This document shows positions 61,888 to 64,000 of a stretch of 64,000 nucleotides of DNA, piece after piece. The notes beneath the pieces are model-generated. The model was given only the letters and a program-made list of their open reading frames with translations. It had not been told where the DNA came from and made no database searches. Numbering within the stretch: position 1 is the first letter of the stretch; each line of letters begins with the position of its first letter. Source of the DNA: Lachnospiraceae bacterium (GTDB lineage: Bacteria > Bacillota > Clostridia > Lachnospirales > Lachnospiraceae); NCBI GenBank assembly GCA_015056765.1, contig SVFQ01000012.1:1-64000 (forward strand), in the 5' to 3' direction. A program made the position numbers and the translations under genes.

Positions 61888-61903
61888 ATCTGTTTCCTAT
61901 AAT
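61875..61903 (+). promoter_or_regulatory. Strong promoter of the pepF leader
   Basis: TTGACT (61875-61880), 17-base spacer, TATAAT (61898-61903), near-consensus. Predicted start about 61910, roughly 185 bases before pepF. Confidence 0.8.
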
Positions 61904-61952
61904 AAGACATGTTGTTAATAGAATTTTTAGAAATAACATGATGAAACAAAGA

Positions 61953-61989
61953 CGTTTCTAATTGTGGTTGATTAGGAACGCTTTTTTTT
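61953..61989 (+). terminator. Leader terminator upstream of pepF
   Basis: CGTTTCTAAT (61953-61962) pairs with ATTAGGAACG (61971-61980) with one T-G pair, followed by eight T residues. It would end leader transcripts at about 80 nt. A further hairpin, CATGTT (61908-61913) with AACATG (61935-61940), sits at the 5' end of the same RNA. Confidence 0.8.
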
Positions 61990-62006
61990 ATCCATTTTGA
62001 AAGACG

Positions 62007-62089
62007 CGGACAGTTGTCCGTCATATAAAGACAAACGCTTTATATTATACTAGAACAATAGGAAATGTCCGCAAGACACGGACTGGAGG
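62007..62089 (+). promoter_or_regulatory. Four-arm alternating hairpin before pepF
   Basis: Arms CGGACA (62007-62012), TGTCCG (62015-62020), TGTCCG (62066-62071) and CGGAC (62079-62083) can pair 1-2 and 3-4, or 1-3 and 2-4. The last arm abuts the ribosome binding site TGGAGG (62084-62089), so the choice of pairing could affect pepF translation. Confidence 0.5.
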
Positions 62090-62093
62090 CAAA

Positions 62094-63764
62094 ATGAAGT
62101 TTTCTGAGTTCCCTTATGAAAGGGTAGACATTGAAAAAGCCAAAGCTTTCTTCGCTGATTTGATTGAAAAAGCGAAAGCTGCAAAAAGAGGAGAAGAACT
62201 TTTTGAATTACACAAGACAAAATACGCATACATGGGTGATGTTTGGACCAATGCAAAGATTGCTACCTTCCGTCACAGCGTAGATACTACCGATGAGTTC
62301 TATACAAAAGAGAATGACTTCTATGATGAAATCACTCCGATTCTTTTAGACCTGAACTCCAAGTATGAGAAAGTGCTTTTTGAATCCCCGTTCCGTTCTT
62401 ATATGGAAGAAAAGATAGGAAAAGTTGCTTTCAAAAATATCGAATTACACCTGAAATCCATGGATGAAAAGATTCTTCCACTGATGCAGGAAGAGAATGC
62501 TTTGATTAGTAAGTACGATGCGCTGATTGCATCTGCTAAGATTCCTTTCCAAGGTGAAGAGTACAACATCTCCTTACTTCGTAAGTTCCTTACCGCCGAA
62601 GATAGAGAAGTTCGTAAAGAAGCTTGGAAAGCACTGAGCACCTACTTCCAGTCAGTGACAGCAGATATCGATGATATTTATGACAAACTGGTAAAGAACC
62701 GTACCAAACAGGCCAAAGAACTTGGCTATGATAATTTCGTAGAGCTTGGTTACATCCGTATGATGCGTAATGCATACGGCCGTAAAGAAGTAGAGAACTT
62801 CCGCCGTCAGGTAAAAGAGTCTTTCGTACCTATGATTTGCAAGATGCAAGAGGAAAGAAAGAAACGCATCGGTGTAGAGGAACTGAAGTACTATGATAAC
62901 GATGTGTTCTTTGCAAATGGCAATCCTGCACCTACAGGTACTCCTGAGGAAATCTTGAAAGCCGGACAGGAAATGTACAGAGAGTTATCTCCAGAGACCG
63001 CTGAGTTCTTTGATTTCATGATGGAACATGAACTCTTCGATGTACTTGGCCGCAAGACCAAGAAACAGGGCGGTTACATGGATTATCTTGAGAAGTACAA
63101 AGCACCGTTTATCTTTGCTAACTTCAATGGTACCAGCGGTGACGTTGACGTTATTACTCACGAGTGCGGACATGCATTCCAGGGTTATGTCACCAGAAAC
63201 GATGAGATTTTAGAGCACAACGATTTGACCATGGAGACAGCGGAGATTCACTCCATGTCTATGGAATACTTTACATATGGTTGGATGGATAAGTTCTTTG
63301 GTGACCGCAGCGCAGATTACCTGAAGATGCACTTAGAAGATTCCATCACCTTCATCCCTTACGGAAGTATGGTAGATGAGTTCCAGCATATCGTATACGA
63401 GAAGCCGGAGATGACTCCTGCAGAACGTAAAGCTGTTTGGAAAGACTTAGAAAAGACCTACAGACCTTGGCTTGACTTCGATGGAGATCCATTCTTCGAT
63501 GAAGGCGGCTGGTGGCAGAAACAGGGCCACATCTTCTGGAATCCTTTCTACTACATCGATTATGTACTGGCTAGCGTTGTAGCAATGCAATTCAAAGTTT
63601 GGATGGACAAGGATTACAAAGAAGCTTGGAATCACTATTTGGAACTTTGCAAGTTATCCGTTAAGGACTTCTACGAAGAAGAACTGAAAGCAGTAGGCAT
63701 TAAGAGCCCATTCGCAGATGGTACTATTGAGTACTTGGCTGAAGAGTTAGAGAAGAAGTTATGA
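62094..63764 (+). CDS. pepF: M3 family oligoendopeptidase (PepF-like)
   Basis: Cytoplasmic zinc oligopeptidase of 556 aa that degrades short peptides. The HECGH zinc motif is at residues 356-360 (VITHECGHAFQGYV), with the downstream glutamate ligand in METAEIHSMSMEYF near residue 384. The N-terminal helical half contains an M3-type FxxLxKNRxxxAxxxGY pattern (KLVKNRTKQAKELGYDNF). Length matches the short M3 subgroup. TGGAGG lies four bases before the ATG. A promoter, leader terminator and alternating hairpin precede it, implying regulated expression. It overlaps the next gene by four bases. Confidence 0.94.
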   Translation: MKFSEFPYERVDIEKAKAFFADLIEKAKAAKRGEELFELHKTKYAYMGDVWTNAKIATFRHSVDTTDEFYTKENDFYDEITPILLDLNSKYEKVLFESPFRSYMEEKIGKVAFKNIELHLKSMDEKILPLMQEENALISKYDALIASAKIPFQGEEYNISLLRKFLTAEDREVRKEAWKALSTYFQSVTADIDDIYDKLVKNRTKQAKELGYDNFVELGYIRMMRNAYGRKEVENFRRQVKESFVPMICKMQEERKKRIGVEELKYYDNDVFFANGNPAPTGTPEEILKAGQEMYRELSPETAEFFDFMMEHELFDVLGRKTKKQGGYMDYLEKYKAPFIFANFNGTSGDVDVITHECGHAFQGYVTRNDEILEHNDLTMETAEIHSMSMEYFTYGWMDKFFGDRSADYLKMHLEDSITFIPYGSMVDEFQHIVYEKPEMTPAERKAVWKDLEKTYRPWLDFDGDPFFDEGGWWQKQGHIFWNPFYYIDYVLASVVAMQFKVWMDKDYKEAWNHYLELCKLSVKDFYEEELKAVGIKSPFADGTIEYLAEELEKKL

Positions 63765-64000
63765 TTTTACATAATCCATACAAGGGGGACTATGATCATA
63801 AACCGGAGGTAGATAAAAAAGGCAGGTTTCGAGATAAGTTCTACTACACAGGAGACTTGTTCGTACTTCCTTTTGACGAGAAGACCAAAAAAAGGTCGGT
63901 ATGGCAGTTTACCTTATTTGAAGTTTTGCTACTGGCAGAGCTTTTAGGACAAGGTATGTTGAACCAAACCTCCAGTAGAACCCTTTGGATTGTGCTTCCT
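63761..64000 (+). CDS. Unknown protein, partial (continues beyond the window)
   Basis: Starts ATG 63761, overlapping the pepF stop (ATGA), and is still open at the window end after 80 codons. The N-terminus is charged (NPYKGDYDHKPEVDKKGR), followed by FRDKFYYTGDLFVLPFD and the start of a hydrophobic stretch (FTLFEVLLLAELLGQGML) that may become a membrane helix. I do not recognise the family. The overlap suggests translation coupled to pepF. Confidence 0.7.
   Translation, partial: MILHNPYKGDYDHKPEVDKKGRFRDKFYYTGDLFVLPFDEKTKKRSVWQFTLFEVLLLAELLGQGMLNQTSSRTLWIVLP

Overview
The window is a gene-dense piece of a Lachnospiraceae-type (Clostridia, Firmicutes) chromosome. This rests on four things: moderate GC, strong AGGAGG-type ribosome binding sites with frequent TTG and GTG starts, PolC as the replicative polymerase, and lineage-typical neighbours (a DUF5688 protein, YqeG beside an AroE-AroK fusion and EF-P, RnpM/YlxQ inside the nusA-infB operon). 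All recognised genes lie on the + strand. I see no insertion sequence, prophage, integrase or CRISPR array. It looks like core genome, and the unusual material is mostly in the intergenic DNA.

Layout. (1) 1-1335: ychF and its terminator. (2) 1362-11299: a compact division and cell-wall cluster, mraZ-rsmH-ftsL-PBP2-mraY-murD-ftsW-ftsQ-ftsZ, with its own promoter and a four-repeat MraZ operator; murE, murF, murG, murC and ftsA are absent, and no spoIIGA-sigE-sigG follows ftsZ. (3) 11317-14837: nrdR, a small unknown gene, yqeG, an aroE-aroK fusion and efp. (4) 14838-19650: a structured repeat, a DUF5688 gene, tRNA-Arg(CCG), an SH3b membrane protein, gdhA with an unusual leader, and a tandem 60-bp structured repeat. 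(5) 19687-30468: single-domain response regulator, RluF-type pseudouridine synthase, ligA, metA (acetyl-CoA type), a chemoreceptor, an AI-2E family membrane protein, pyk, a hemerythrin-HIT fusion, tRNA-Leu(CAA) and mscL. (6) 30535-35993: membrane glycosyltransferase, argJ, HAD phosphatase, NodB deacetylase and bactofilin. (7) 36010-51225: the pyrH-frr-uppS-cdsA-dxr-rseP and ispG-polC blocks, separated by prsW-like, COG0523 GTPase, PP2C phosphatase and Ser/Thr kinase genes, and ending in a DUF624 membrane protein. (8) 51245-61837: tRNA-Glu(CTC), then rimP-nusA-rnpM-ylxQ-infB-rbfA-nrnA-truB-ribF and three further genes ending in thiN. (9) 61838-64000: pepF behind a long structured leader, and the start of an unknown gene.

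How the genes work together: most supply peptidoglycan precursors and septation (MraY, MurD, PBP2, FtsW/Q/L/Z), the undecaprenyl carrier and its isoprenoid precursors (IspG, Dxr, UppS), phospholipid (CdsA), envelope proteolysis (RseP, PrsW-like), and translation or ribosome assembly (Frr, EF-P, RimP, IF2, RbfA, TruB).

The signals most worth a second look are non-coding. One is a two-copy structured element (14901-14975 and 51499-51581) in which three helices are kept by compensatory base changes. Another is a tandem pair of 60-bp pseudoknot-capable repeats after gdhA (19425-19544). A third is a recurring layout in which a strong promoter is followed, within a few tens of bases, by a terminator-like hairpin before the gene (gdhA, rimP-nusA, pepF, weakly efp). 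Among proteins, the hemerythrin with a degenerate HIT domain is the least ordinary architecture. All positions and pairings were read by eye; no database search or folding program was run.
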